Shown: in pieces, positions 36,207 through 48,920 of the stretch | Position numbering within the stretch: the stretch's first letter is position 1 | Layout: each line of letters opens with the position of its first letter | NCBI GenBank assembly: GCA_026874595.1 | Contig: CM049306.1 | Span: 18,777,019 to 18,841,018, forward strand | DNA: 64,000 nucleotides | Origin: Sipunculus nudus | Taxonomy: Eukaryota > Annelida > Sipuncula > Golfingiida > Sipunculidae | Direction of reading: 5' to 3' | Position numbers and translations under genes: made by a program | Notes under the pieces: model-generated | Databases searched by the model: none | What the model saw: the letters and a program-made list of their open reading frames with translations, nothing else | Told to the model about the DNA's origin: nothing

Positions 36207-37189
36207 GTGTCTGAAATATTAATGGGTGCCCACGAGGAGAGGTTCTCATGTGTGTTTGTAACAGCTAAGATTGAAACCCAAGTAGATTCTAAATTTGCCC
36301 AGACTGGATTGTAATTGAAAAATGTGTATATATGTACTTATGAATGGTACAGCAAGCTGTACAAGTCAGATGTATTCAGGACAATCATTTATATTATTAT
36401 TAATGATATACTTGGTCTTTCAGATGACTCAAATGACAAAAATATGATAGTACTGTGTGTGTAACTATGTCTGTTGCAAGTAATGATGTAAGCGTCCGTT
36501 CCTTGATAAAGTTGTATATGCCTATATCGTATACCGGTAACATATCATTTGTCAAATGCAGTGAAGGCATCATCCTGCAGTGTGGTAGGCTTCAGTAGTT
36601 AATAAATTATGTAAACATGATATATATGTGTTTGTGTATCTAAACAGTATTTCCTATTGACCATAAACATGAGAACAAGATTTATCCAGGAGGCAAGTTG
36701 GCAAAAATGCTCTAAAAATGAAGTTGATTGTCCCTAAAAGTACTACAAATTCCAAGGTTATCTTCACTAGCTATAGGTATTAGGATATTTATTTAATGAG
36801 GTCTGCTAGAGTTCTGCTCTTGCGAAAGGTTTCATATCAAGATAAAAGTAAGCCTGTTGGGAAAAAATCAGAAGATTAGTTGAACTGACATATGAACACC
36901 TTTTAGCCATTTACTCTGTTGGCTGAAAGTGATCAATAACTATATAGTATATGGGCTTGTTCGAAAGGTATAAACATGAACTTTAAAATGAACACTCATT
37001 TGATGCCAAAAAACATAAATTGTAACATTTACACCCATAAAAAATAACCCATACCCCTAAAAATTTGCAAAAAAAAACTTTTTTTAAATTTTTTTATTGA
37101 GGTAACCGCCTCCCTTTTTTTATGCTGACTTATCTAATTCTTAACCGAAGTTTGTACATCTGCAGAGTTTCTATTACGGTTTGGGACTA
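36207..37189. other. No gene recognised
   Basis: AT-rich sequence without ORFs of note or identified repeats. Confidence 0.35.
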
Positions 37190-37507
37190 CTTGACAAGGT
37201 GGTAGCACTCGCTTCCTATCATTTTTATCTGTATCCTGGTGTCACCCAGGCCTGGTGTGTACCGCACCTACAGGACCTGGGTGTGTAATCAACCCCATTG
37301 CTGGGTCATAACACCGAGGTACCCCCCAAAGACGCACTCGTATGTGAGTGATACACTGCTCATGGGCACAGCCTTCCCATTAAGCCTGCAGAGAGGTAAC
37401 CCTGGGTGGGGCCTGACCGTGAAAAACCTCACCGCCTCGACTGAGATTCAAACCCATGATCTCCTGGCTTTGAGTCCTGCGCTCTACCCCTGATCCACAG
37501 AAGCCGG
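37190..37507 (-). mobile_element. tRNA-derived SINE (minus orientation)
   Basis: Read on the minus strand, the head has RNA polymerase III promoter boxes: an A box TGGATCAGGGGTAGAGCG (plus 37480-37497) and a B box GGGTTTGAATC (plus 37445-37455) at tRNA-like spacing, with CAGGACTCAAAGCCAGGAGAT between them. A GC-rich, tRNA-unrelated body follows to about 37200. The head starts at about 37507. A functional tRNA is excluded because no acceptor stem closes. The short ORFs across it are chance. Confidence 0.8.
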
Positions 37508-37966
37508 TAAAAATCTTTTGTACTTAGAAGTTTCACCAAAGATCCTATATGAGGACAGAACTAATTTTGTACTACTTGTAGTAGCTATGTACTTGACATT
37601 AAAATGCATAACTGTACTGAGTCTTATGTAGGCCTTTTTTTTTTTAATAAATTGCATGAGTAATTGAGTAAAAGTACAGAAATCAAACAATTTTGAACAT
37701 TGCATACATTTATTCAACTGTTAACTCTAGGGCTAAAACAGGAATCGAGTACCAGATAGCATTACTGAACTTGGGACTTGAGCACTCGTCTCCATGGCAA
37801 CACTGTAAAGATAAAATTGACATGTTTACCCATGCACATATGCATAAATTTGACTTCAGGATGTTTGAACTTTATCCCAACAAAGGAATAGATATAAATA
37901 CTAAAATTAAACAGAGTGTAAAAATCCATTCGAAAGCATATAACTCATAAATGTAAGTCCTTTTTA

Positions 37967-38395
37967 GACTAGAGTGCTTGTTAAGTATTACCTGGACACG
38001 AGTACTCCTTTCAGCCCTAGTTTCCTCCCAGAGTTATAGGCTTAAAGGTGTTCATAATTAGGTTCAACAAGAATTCTGTCATGGTTTAAAACTGGTCTAG
38101 AAAAAGGGTTTGTAGCTGAGAGTCTCAACCCCCAACCCCAACCCCCCCCCCCCCCCCCCACCTGGATCTGTGCCTGTGTATAACATCAACTCAGTAACAT
38201 GTACTGCCTACAGACTGCCAGTAAATCTGTTTGGACTAGAGTTCTCCGTAGGTATTACCTAGACTCAAGTACTCCTTTCAGCCTTAGTTTCCTCCCAGAA
38301 ACTGACAGAAATTATTGGCTTAAAGGTGTTCATAAGTCAATTTTAACTGGAATTCTGAGTTCACTTTGAGCTGGTTTTGAAACCTTTTGCAAGAG
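37967..38395 (+). repeat. Diverged direct duplication
   Basis: A roughly 140-160 bp segment containing AAGTATTACCTGGAC, GTACTCCTTTCAGCC, TAGTTTCCTCCCAGA and GGCTTAAAGGTGTTCATAA occurs at about 37967-38107 and again at about 38232-38390. A C-run of 18 (38142-38159) lies between the copies. Confidence 0.75.
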
Positions 38396-40078
38396 CAGAT
38401 CCCCAGCAGACCTCATTATATAAACATCCTATTACCTAGAGTTTGTGAAAATAACCATGTAATTTGTAGTAATTTTAGGGACAATTCATCTCAAATTTGG
38501 CCTACCTGGCTCCCTACTAACTAAATGGCTTTGTTTTTGTAGTAGCAAAAACAGATATACTTCCCCCACCCCCTACCCCAGGGGGCAATTATCCCCCATA
38601 TTTAAGGACAAAATATGCAGAAATACAAAAGCTGTGGGGTACATAAGAATCCTAGATTTCCACAGATTTCATCTTGAAGATCAAGGTCAAGGTCACAAAT
38701 CTTTGAGCTCATATGAAGTCTTGGTGGAAACAACTTATGAGAAAATATTAAGCTATACCTTTAAAAGATTTCACGTTCACAAGAAATATTAGAGATAATG
38801 AGCTGTATAATGGCTGATATTTCTTGAAAATCCAGCACAGGTCACAAGTTTTAAAAACATTTGTAAACCTGGTTATAAAAACTGGCTCCATTTGTGGGGA
38901 AATATGTAATATTTAAATTATTATTAAATTATATTATTTGGTTCACAAGAAATCCTAAAGAGGACACATGATGATAGTGGACAGGACTGAAAACAAATGG
39001 GAGAGACAACTTTACTTTTGTCATACCATCTGCTCCACTTACTGAAACAAAATTACAGTGGCAACAGATATTTTTCATTTTTTTTTTTTAAATATTTCCT
39101 GCTTTGCGTACTAAATGCACCACTTCAACTTATACAGTATTTCTGTGAGGTTACAGATCTGGAGGTCTTCTTAAAATGAGAGGTGTCTGTAAAAGACAGG
39201 TAGCCATTGGGAGAGGTTTTCTTGTATACTCCTCAAAACCCTACATGAACCACACAAAGAGGAGAAATCACTAATAATCTGAGCTAAAAAACATATGAGC
39301 TTATATAGCAGAACAGAATGTTAGCAAAAACAAGAATGGTGAAAGAAAAGAGAAGAGTGAAACAGAGGTGAAAACACTTAACTATTTCAACATTCACAGC
39401 CCTTTCACTGCTATATCCATTGATCTGTTGATGGATTAAGAGGTGTTAGCCTTTCTTTTGCCAAGGATAAATTGCACATTAAACAGCACAGGAATCCCAT
39501 ATCAAAATTATAAAGCTTAAGTAGCCCTTAATCCTCACACATTTTCCAGGCAGTTGGGGATTATATGGCAAAAAATGTGTTGTGGGGTGAGCCATTCCTA
39601 TCATTCTGCTTTTGTGCACTTTAATGCTTTGGCATTTTAAAGCAGTTAGAGGATTTGCAGCATGGACAACATGATTATGGTTTGATCCTTTTCTAAAACC
39701 ATGAAAGCTTGGAATCATACGCTTGGAATCATAAGCTTGGAATTGTGAGCTCAGCCTCTTTAGTTCTTTTTACCTCCATGGCAGAATAAAGCTGAGCAAT
39801 AATCTAGAGATTAATTTTTCTGTCTGTAAAATATCTGATTCCAGAAAATATTACATATGTACTAGTACCAGTAAAAATACCTGGCCCTAACCCTGCTTAT
39901 TAGATGCAATATCAATATTAAAACATGGAAATACACAAAACCTCTTCAACACACAGAAAACACAAAATGTAGTGGAAAAGGTTTCAAAACATTCTGAACA
40001 TCCACAAGGCCCAAAAAGAACCTTGGTGATTTAGATACAGTCATATGTTTTGGAAATCTGCCCACATTATGGTTTAAA
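38396..40078. other. No gene recognised
   Basis: AT-rich sequence with short chance ORFs only. A phrase containing AAGGTCAAGGTCAC near 38680 is shared with the element at 45859-47268. Confidence 0.35.
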
Positions 40079-42141
40079 AACAAGGGACCCATGGGTCACG
40101 GTGCTCAGCTGATCGTGATTGGACTATAAATGTTTCTCCACTGTGATACTATATTGAGTCGAGAAAGCTTATGAATATCATGGACATGTTGGGCTATTAT
40201 AAAGGAATGTAATGTAATATGTGAGTAAATGATAAATGAAATTACCTGACTGATGGATTAATAGAGTAAAATATAGTGGTTTATTTTTATTTATTTAGGA
40301 GGGGTTGAAAATTGTGATATATTTGAGCAAATATGAATGCAATGACAGCAGTAATAAGCAGTAGTAGAATGATGATAAGGCTATTTGTTGAAGGATCTAA
40401 AGTGTATGGTAGTCTGCAAGCTTTCAATTTGACAGATATGATGTTATGATTAACTATGCTGATTTATGAATCTGTGACTGTATGACACAATATCTCTTTA
40501 GTCTTGACAAGGTACATTATTGTGATGCCCACTATGTCTACATATTACACAATATTGACATAATTTCTGGCATGTACATAGGTACCTATGGATGAATAGT
40601 TATACAAAATATTAAAGTATGAATATATCTGATTCATCTTGTTCTTGCTTACTGAGGCTGACTTTGGGATGGGGTTCGGAGAAGGGAAAAGTGAGGGCAG
40701 CACGAAGGTGGATGTAGAAATATTCTATTGTAATGTTTTTCATTTATATAAGAATATGTAAAGCTAAGAGGAAAAGGGCCCTCCCACTTGGTTATAGTAA
40801 AGTTCTAAATATATGATTGCAAACTAATACTCTGACAAGACTGTCATAAAGAAAAACAGTTAAGTTTTGAGATACTGTGATGCATATGAAGGGGAAGTGC
40901 AGGGCAGAGGGGAAGCCTGCTGGTAATGGCCAAGCTTAGCCAAGGCAAGCTGCCTGGGGTATGTTACATAATGCAAGTGAAGGCTGTACTACTAGGTGGG
41001 TTAGATGTAAAGAACACTTGACATGGTGTATGAAAATGTGAAATAAGGTATTCTTTCCAATCAATTTCTTTGAAATTTCAGATTTTAAAAGATTAAATCC
41101 TTATGTATATATGCTGTGAAAATTAAATCAACAGTGCCAAAGTTGGACAAATTTTAAGGTATTGATTTTTTATTTATGCAAATAACTTGAAAAATTTGCA
41201 AAATTCATATCTAATTTTGGGTACACGATTGAATCTTGATTAAATAAAGTTATATTCCTGAAAAAAAGTCTCTAGGTTCAGCAATTCTCATGTTAGGTGA
41301 GTAAATAAATTTCCTGATTTTTTAAAAAATTGCATTATATTTTGGCCCATAACTTCAAAATAATACCCAATACTGACCTAATTTTTAGTATATTCATAGA
41401 AAATGTATGAAAGAATGTGAATACTAAATATGATCAAAAACAGATCAGTGGTTTTGATATTAGGAAGCCTTGAAGTGTAACAATGGCTTTTTTTATGGAA
41501 AACGGAGGAACTCAAAGAAACGAAGTCCTAATGATTTAATTTTGGTTTGGTAGGAGATTTTGGGGTCATCTAAAATTATGCCAACAGCCTGGGGAGCATA
41601 GAGATGTGCACTGAATGACCTACAGTCATCAAAGTGGTATACAACAAGAGCCTCTAAAAAATTCAATAACTAGCCTAATTTTGCAGCTTTTATTTTCAAA
41701 TTTCAGATTTTAACAGATTAAATCCTTATATGTACATGCTGTGAAAATTAAATCCACAGTACTTACAGGAAAAAAACGTGCCGTGGCCAAAGTTGGGCAA
41801 AATTTAAGGTACCAATTTTATATTTTTGCCAATATTTAAAAAAATTTAACAGATTTTGATATGATTTTTGGTATACAATTAAATTTTGATTAATTAAAGT
41901 TGTATTACTGAAAAAAAATCCCTACCTTTAACACTTTTGGTCTTAAGTGACCAAATATCTTCCTGATTTTTTTACAAACTCCATTATGTTTGGGCTCATA
42001 ACTTTTTTAAATTAAACAATACTGACTTAATTTCTGGCATGTACATAGGAACTATATAGATGAATATTTATGGTAAATATGAAGAAAACCAGATGAGTGG
42101 TTTTGATATTAGGCAGTCCTGAAGAGTAAAAATAGATTTCT

Positions 42142-44048
42142 AACAAGGGACCTATGGGTCACTGTGCTCAGCTGACGTTAACCTTGAAGGTAAAAATCTA
42201 AAATAATATCTAATGGAGATAAAGGTGTAAGAGGAAGAGGTAATAAAGGCCATGGTTGGTTTATATGATTGGTTTGTATTGATGAGCAAGAAATTGTTGC
42301 ATAAAATATTTTGTGACCTGACCATGTGTTTCCTAATGTTGAAACTAAAGCATGTGAGCAGTTTGTGAACAAATGATCTGTACTATTACCATGATCATTA
42401 ATTGGTTTTTCGATTAACTGTTGACATTTCAGTAGTTTACACATTTGTTCACTTGAATCTATTTTTTTGTATAATATATATTATTAAATATATATGTATT
42501 TTTTACTACAGTTGTAGTATAGCTAATTAACAACATAAAACAGGGCAAACAAAGCCTGATCTCAAATTCTGCTGAGGCAGGAAAATAATGAACAAATGTT
42601 TGTATTAAATCCTGATTTTTTTATCACATCAATTATTTTCTAATTTAAGTTTATATTTCTATACATTTCAAATTTAACATATATATCTGAATATAAAAGT
42701 TGATTCATAATTCTCAATTGCATCATCATAAATCTCAATCTTGTCAGATAACACCACATCATGCATACAAATGTTTATTTATTTTTTACCACAAAAATAT
42801 ATCTTTTAAATCTACAAAACAATAAATATCTAAAAATAATACTTGATATAGATTTCACAATTTTTAATTGTGTCTTTATTTATCCATAATATGCTTCATA
42901 TTTTATAATAATTTAAGCATACTGATGGGTTCATTTATATTTGTTAAAATCATTTAAAAGAAAATTGATTTCTGTAAAAAATCCTACATTACACAGCATT
43001 GCATCTTCTGGATTACACCTTGAATTATTTTTTCAAGGAAAGTTTTTGCATATCGGAGTGGAAACAGCATTACAATTAAGGAGATACAGTGAAAACAATA
43101 ACAATTACTACATAACACTTGGTGGGTTGGGTTTGCGGGGGGGGGGGGGGGGGGGGGGGGTGATGATTGGGGTGGTGATATGAGAATAACTGGACAACTG
43201 TCACAGCAGGGGATCTCCCCCCAGTGACTGTAACAAATCAGAAACCCTGGCATAGCTGACTTCCAGTGACCTGGAGTGGGACCCTGTATCTGTAATCAAA
43301 GCAAGTGACTGCAGAAAAAATAATCAATAACTAGCTTAATTTTCAAGCTTTTATTTTCAAATTTCAGATTTAGACAAACTAAATATTTATGTTTACATGC
43401 TGTGAAAATTAAATCAATGGTGCTTACAGGAAAAAAAAGTGCCATGGTCAAAGTTGGGCAAAATTTAAGGTACTGTTTTTTTTATATGCTAATAACTTTA
43501 AAAAATTACAAAATTCAGATCTAATTTTGGGTAAACAATTGAATCTTAATTAAACATAGTTATATACTTGAGAAAATAGACTCTAGTTTCAAAATTTTTC
43601 ATGTTAAGTGAGTTATTATTTTTCCTGATTTTTTACAAAGTCCATTATGTTTGGGCCCATAACTTAAAGAATTTATACTTTACAGACTTAATTTCTGGCA
43701 TGTACATAGGAACTATATAGAGGAATATTTATGGTAAATATGAAGAAAAACAGATGAATGGTTTTGATATAAGCCAGTCCTGAAGTGTGAAAATAGGATT
43801 TTAATAAAAAATTGAGGTTTTTCCTTAATTTCTCAAAGGAACGAAGTCGCAAAGACCCAGTTTTCGGCTTGGTAGGAGATCTTGGGGACATCTAACATTA
43901 TGCTGAATTTTGGATTCCTAGGTCTTACGGTTTCAAAACGTGCCACATCTACGGACGGACGGACGGACGGACGGACGGACGGACAGACGGACGGACGACG
44001 GACAATGGACCACGACTATAGCTCAGATGACTTATAGTCAGCTGAGCT
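42142..44048 (+). mobile_element. Family 1 element nested in another family 1 copy
   Basis: A complete copy running from AACAAGGGACCTATGGGTCA and GCTCAGCTGA to a (GGAC)n tract (about 43958-43996), the hairpin TGACT-TAT-AGTCA, TCAGCTGAGC and TAA. Because it interrupts a related copy, its borders can be read to within one or two A residues. No target duplication longer than a single A is seen. It carries a 24-G run at 43137-43160 and one 600-bp body unit. Non-coding. Confidence 0.75.
43137..43160 (+). repeat. 24-bp G homopolymer
   Basis: An uninterrupted run of 24 G, at the place where copy b of the same family has a (GGT)n/G-rich tract. It has potential for G-quadruplex formation, and its length is likely unstable in assembly. 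Confidence 0.9.
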
Positions 44049-44286
44049 AATAAAAAATTGAGGTTTTTCTTTAATATTTCAAAGGAACGTAGTCCTATTG
44101 ACCCAATTTTCAGCATGGTAGGAGATTTTAGGGACATCTAACTGTATGTCGAATTTCAGACTCGTAGGTCCAACGGTGCCAGTCTTACGGACGGACATCC
44201 AGACGGACGGACGGACAGACAGACGGACGGACGACGGACAATGGACCACGACTATAGCTCAGATGACTTATAGTAAGCTGAGCTAA

Positions 44287-45858
44287 AAATTCATGCCAAA
44301 ATATTTTGTACAATCAAGTGTGAACACAGCAACAACATACCTAAAATAAGCATGTAAAGTAGGACTGCTAGTGAATAACATGTTACTCCTCCTAATATGA
44401 ATGTACCTATTTTGTTTTGGTGAACAAAAATGGATTTTCATAGATCTTTTGTTTTGCAGATCTGATCATCCTATGGTTTTGTTTTGTTTTTTATTCACTT
44501 TTTTAACAGCATGTTCCACAACACAAGAGAATACATGTGAACTCACATCCCAACCTGAAACTCTGTGTCTATGGTAAGAAGTTGCCCATGTTTGGATGAC
44601 TTTCATTTTCACTAAAAACTTTCGCCAATGTTTACCGCTGCCCAGCGACAGCTCAGTCCTCTATAGCAATGACAGCTTCACACAAGTTTGCATGCTACAC
44701 GCAACATGATGTTTATATGAAAATATATTGTGTAAACTAAGACTATTCAAAAATTTAAATTAAATACTCGAGATTAATTTGAGTCTCTTGATATTAACAG
44801 GCAAATTCCAAGTCATACCAAAGAGGGAATTCTCAAGCTGTATCAATAAGCGCTGGGCTTATCAGCTGCATCTCTCTGTACCTTGGACCAGCAACATTTA
44901 TGCCCCCTGTCAGCAACATTCAACACAGCCAGACTCAAGAGTTGGGACTCCATTTGTTATAACACACAGACATACAAACCAAGCGAGACACAATATTATC
45001 TGACCTCATGGTACTGCACACAAAAGGGTACATCCACTTTGTTAACAGGTTAAAGGATGCATCTCCTAGTTTGGAGCAAGCCATTCAGACTGAATTCAAG
45101 GGCTATATTGTCCAGGAAATTAAAAAAAAAGCAGACTTTGAAACATTTTCATGAATTTTCAAGGATTTTAAGGCTTATGGAAAAGTGAGTACAAGCTTAT
45201 TCCATCCCCAATAATCATAAATGGGCCTAATTTTCAACAAGGTGTACAAGTACCTTCCTTGTACCTTATCAAAGAAACAGACTAATCTAAAAATATGAGG
45301 AATCAGTCTACATTTCACAACATATAAGCCCCACTTATGGCAGTCAAGGTCATTGGTTGCATGCAAAAGCAGCCTCAGTTGATAGCTGCTGACTGGATAT
45401 GTCATGTAAACACTCTAAAATATATAACCAAATAAAACAAAAATGGATACCAGTGCAGGGATGATATGTCATATCACTGTAGGGTCCAAAAAGTTGTGAA
45501 ACATGAACTGGAGATTTATTGCAAAATTCTTAATTGCCATATTAGGCCATCACTTCCATATGCAGCTTCTAGGAAATTACTGAATAATAAATTTTTTTAG
45601 AAAATTATCACCAAAAAACAGACTGATACAGGCTGGTGAAAATTTGTGCAGGACTCCGAATTGAATGCTCAAATATATAGTGGATATTATACTGTAAACA
45701 GGAGTATCTTCATTAAACACAAGTGCAAACAAGGAGCCTTATATCAGTATATCCAAGATGTGATTATTGTTGTAAACTTGGGGTACTCACCTATCTGGAC
45801 AAATATCTACGATCAAAACACAAGGGTTAAATTTTCATGGGAAAAAAACTCTAATCAT
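44287..45858. other. No gene recognised
   Basis: AT-rich sequence between two repeat elements, with no supported exon. Confidence 0.35.
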
Positions 45859-47268
45859 AACTAGAATTTTCTTGGCATCACAGATGCCATAGTAACCCCA
45901 GACAATTAATCCCCCCCCCTTCAAAAATAGGCCCGGGCCCCATCTTCAGAAGCATATACTGACACTTGGCAAGCCACCTGGGTTTCTTCAGGTGTGACCT
46001 TAAAAACCAAGGTAAAGGTCACTAGTCGTGAAAAAAGTCAGAGATATTGATGGAATTATTTTTGTGTTTCAAATCTGAAGGAAACAGAAGCAGTACCTCA
46101 AAAGTTAGGGGGTAAAAAATCCAATATATTCACAGATTTTACCTTGAAGACAAAGCTGAAGGTCACCATGCAGTCTTCAAACATGTCGGAGATCTTGTTG
46201 GAAACAATATGTGTGTCACATTTGACGATAAATGACTGGCTACTTAAAAATTTATGAGGTTCACAAAAATTGTATATATTGTCAGTTTTCACCATGAAGG
46301 TCAAGGTCAAGGTCACAGGTTTTCAAATTCTTTCAACAAATTGTCATCTGACATCTTTCATTTTAATTTTCAGATAAAGATACACATGTCTACTAGAGAA
46401 ACAATATTTTTCACCAAAATGGGAATATTCAAGGTCAAGGCCACTCTCATAGTAAAGGTCATGACCCCAATTTAAATATACCTCATTGCAAAATCCATAT
46501 CTATGAATATGTATAATATGAAAGAAATCTTTCCATTAGCTTTTGACTTAAAATGCTCACAGTACTGGCAAGTGGCAATGATGGAGGTATTAAAAGGCAC
46601 AAAAACAAGAAAAGGACAAAAGGTGGCATCACCCATCTGCTGCAACAGACAAAGCTATCCAAGATCTTCAGTCAATTTTTTTTTTACCAATCCATGCATC
46701 CCTTTTTGAGATATTTAAGATTTTGTGTGATTTTCACCAAATATGGAAATATTCAAGGTCAAGGCTGCTCTCATAGGAAAGGTCATGACCTCAATTTAAA
46801 TAAATGTCATACCATAACCCATATCTATGTATATGCATAATATGAAAGAATCTGTCCATTAATTTTTGACTAATAATGCTCACAGTACTGTCAAGAAGCA
46901 ATGATGAGGGTATAAAAGGCACAAAATCAAGAAAAGGATAATAGGTGGCACTACCAGTTTCGTTACATGACAAAGCTATCCAAGATCTTTGATCAACTTG
47001 ATTTTAATCCATCCAAGATTTCTTGAGATATTTAAGAATGTTTGTGATTTTCCCCAAAATTTGACGTATTCAAGGTCAAGGTCACAGTCCGAGTATAGGT
47101 CATGACCCCATTTTAAATAGGCTTTGTCCTCTCACCCATATCTATTCTTCTATTAAGTTTGATAAAGATCTGTGAAATATTTTTTTAGTTATCACACAAA
47201 CAAGATTTATCTGCAGCTGTGGCGGCGTCATAAAACCTTAGCATCCACCAAATTTGTCTGGGGTTAAC
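45859..47268 (+). mobile_element. Hairpin element, family 4
   Basis: The 5' tip AACTAGAATTTTCTT precedes the hairpin GGCATC-ACA-GATGCC (45874-45888), followed by GTAACCCCAGACAATT (45892-45907). The 3' end AATTTGTCTGGGGTTAAC (47251-47268) is the inverted copy of the latter. The interior contains diverged tandem units of roughly 330 bp, each with AAGGTCAAGG, AAAGGTCATGACC and CAAGAAAAGGA. It is non-coding. The architecture matches families 1 to 3 although the sequence differs. Confidence 0.7.
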
Positions 47269-47373
47269 ATAACTATCAACAAAATGTAAATAACTGAAGA
47301 TCCTTTATGCAGTTCAGTTCCAAAGATAAAACATAAACTTTGTGAGTGCTGCCTGTTAAATGAGCATATGCAC

Positions 47374-47768
47374 TAACTCCCCTTTCACATGGCAAATGCA
47401 AACGGGTTTCAAACCATTTTGAAAGTGTTTTAGAGGGTTCACATGGCCATCCAAAGTGTTTTCAAACAGTTTAAGCCAAAGGATTTTGGATCGAGCACGG
47501 GTGGTGTTTTCAAACCATTTTGAATGCGAATCGATTTATCTGCTTTGCTAAAGTGTTGTGTGAATGCTCTGCAACTGTGTAGACCCAGTTTTCAAGCAGC
47601 AACTCTGGCAAGCGCAAATGCTTTTGTCAGCATGTTGTTACATTGTTCTCCATGTGAAATGTACCCAACACACGTTGGTGCTAGATGCCCGTGTGAACGC
47701 ACTTAACCGGCTTAGCCAAACAGCTTTGCCAAAATCCATTTGAAAACGTTTCATGTGTGAAAAGAGTA
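47374..47768. mobile_element. MITE-like element with TTTCACAT termini
   Basis: The ends CTCCCCTTTCACATGG and CATGTGTGAAAAGAG are imperfect inverted repeats. The interior repeats TTTTCAAAC(C/A)(A/G)TTT-like words, with partial dyad symmetry. Harbinger-type MITEs often have such ends, but no exact TTA/TAA duplication was found. Confidence 0.5.
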
Positions 47769-48753
47769 TAATTGACCTTGGCTGCTGCATTAGGATGAAC
47801 ATGTCCATTGATTCACTCAATTTCATCTGCTGGTAAGCTGGAAATCTTTCTGAACTACAAAAATAAGGCTGTGGAATGCTGTTAATACCTTGCCTTAACT
47901 GATGAAAGGAGACACCGTCTGGCATTTCTAACTAGTTATAATAATGACCCAGAACCGTCCTGTGACTTTATCTAGCCATAATGAAGGTTCATGTGAATTA
48001 CTCTGTAATGATCACGATTGGTGTTCTAGGGTTTAATGTTGCTCACTGTTGTTAAATAAAATATTTTATTCAAATCCTAAAGGAATGCTTTGCTCTGAAC
48101 TAGCTATGAATGCTTTGAACAAAGTCATTTGTGACTGACTCTTAACAAATGTTGTGCCTTACTAAATATTGATGAGACCATACCACCTAACTTCAGTACC
48201 AGCATTACTGTATTACTGATCAATTTATACAGCACTCCACCAGGCTGTCAGACCATAAATACATGTAACAAATGATCATTCAATTACTAAGCAATATACT
48301 TCACTTGAGGTGAACAGTCACAATATATTGAACGTTCCATAGAGATCAATGATATAATTAAATCACACTTTCCCTGAAGTATAATCGGTATAAGGTGACA
48401 TTTAGTTGATATGTGAACTGGGCAGCTGCCTCCTGTCTGCATCATCAATTTAATCATCAAGATTCCACTGTAACCTGGGCACCAGTGACAGCAATTAATA
48501 CATCAAACTATGTTGGGTCAACATGGGACAAGGCAACGCCATTTTTATTCATATAATTTTTCTAAAGGATATAGATTTATGGCCTGCTGAAAGCAATGTC
48601 TACTGAATGTGGGCAATCTTTGCAGAACTTAAGTAAACCAATTACTCTCTAGTTGAAACGTCTGACTATTAAGTTATTCAAATAAAATTTATAAACTCAT
48701 TTTCTGTATGTGAAAAAAATAACATAATGGTAAATGAACCAGAAGGGCATTGA
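47769..48753. other. No gene recognised
   Basis: AT-rich sequence with no supported ORF or repeat. Confidence 0.35.
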
Positions 48754-48920
48754 TTATATAGTCCAAACTGCTACTTTCATTGAAAATCCATCATATCTAT
48801 ATAGTCCAAATTGCTACTTTCATTGAAAATCCATCATATCTATATAGTCCAAATTGCTACTTTCATTGAAAATCCATCATATCTATATAGTCCAAACTGA
48901 TACTTTCATTGAAATCCATC
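48754..48920. repeat. 43-bp tandem repeat, four copies
   Basis: The unit ATATAGTCCAAA(C/T)TGCTAC plus TTTCATTGAAAATCCATCAT and CT recurs at 43-bp spacing (GTCC at 48761, 48804, 48847, 48890) with few substitutions. The last copy is partial. Confidence 0.9.

Larger units (their letters stand above)
40079..44286 (+). mobile_element. Family 1 element, host copy d (interrupted)
   Basis: The 5' end AACAAGGGACCCATGGGTCA and GCTCAGCTGA are at 40079-40110. The body contains two tandem copies of the roughly 600-bp unit (about 41030-41580 and 41660-42140). At 42141 the sequence breaks at GATTTCTAA, where a second complete family 1 element is inserted, and resumes at about 44049 with AATAAAAAATTGAGG. 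It ends with a (GGAC)n tract and TAAGCTGAGCTAAAA at about 44286. No protein is encoded. Confidence 0.7.

Noticed and set aside
37239-37493. 84-residue plus-strand ORF
   Set aside because: Antisense of the tRNA-derived SINE.
37443-37507. Functional tRNA gene
   Set aside because: A and B boxes are present, but no closing acceptor stem or cloverleaf; it is a SINE head.
7920-44240. CRISPR-like arrays suggested by regularly spaced repeats
   Set aside because: The repeats are microsatellites and tandem element bodies in a eukaryotic genome, without unique equal-length spacers.
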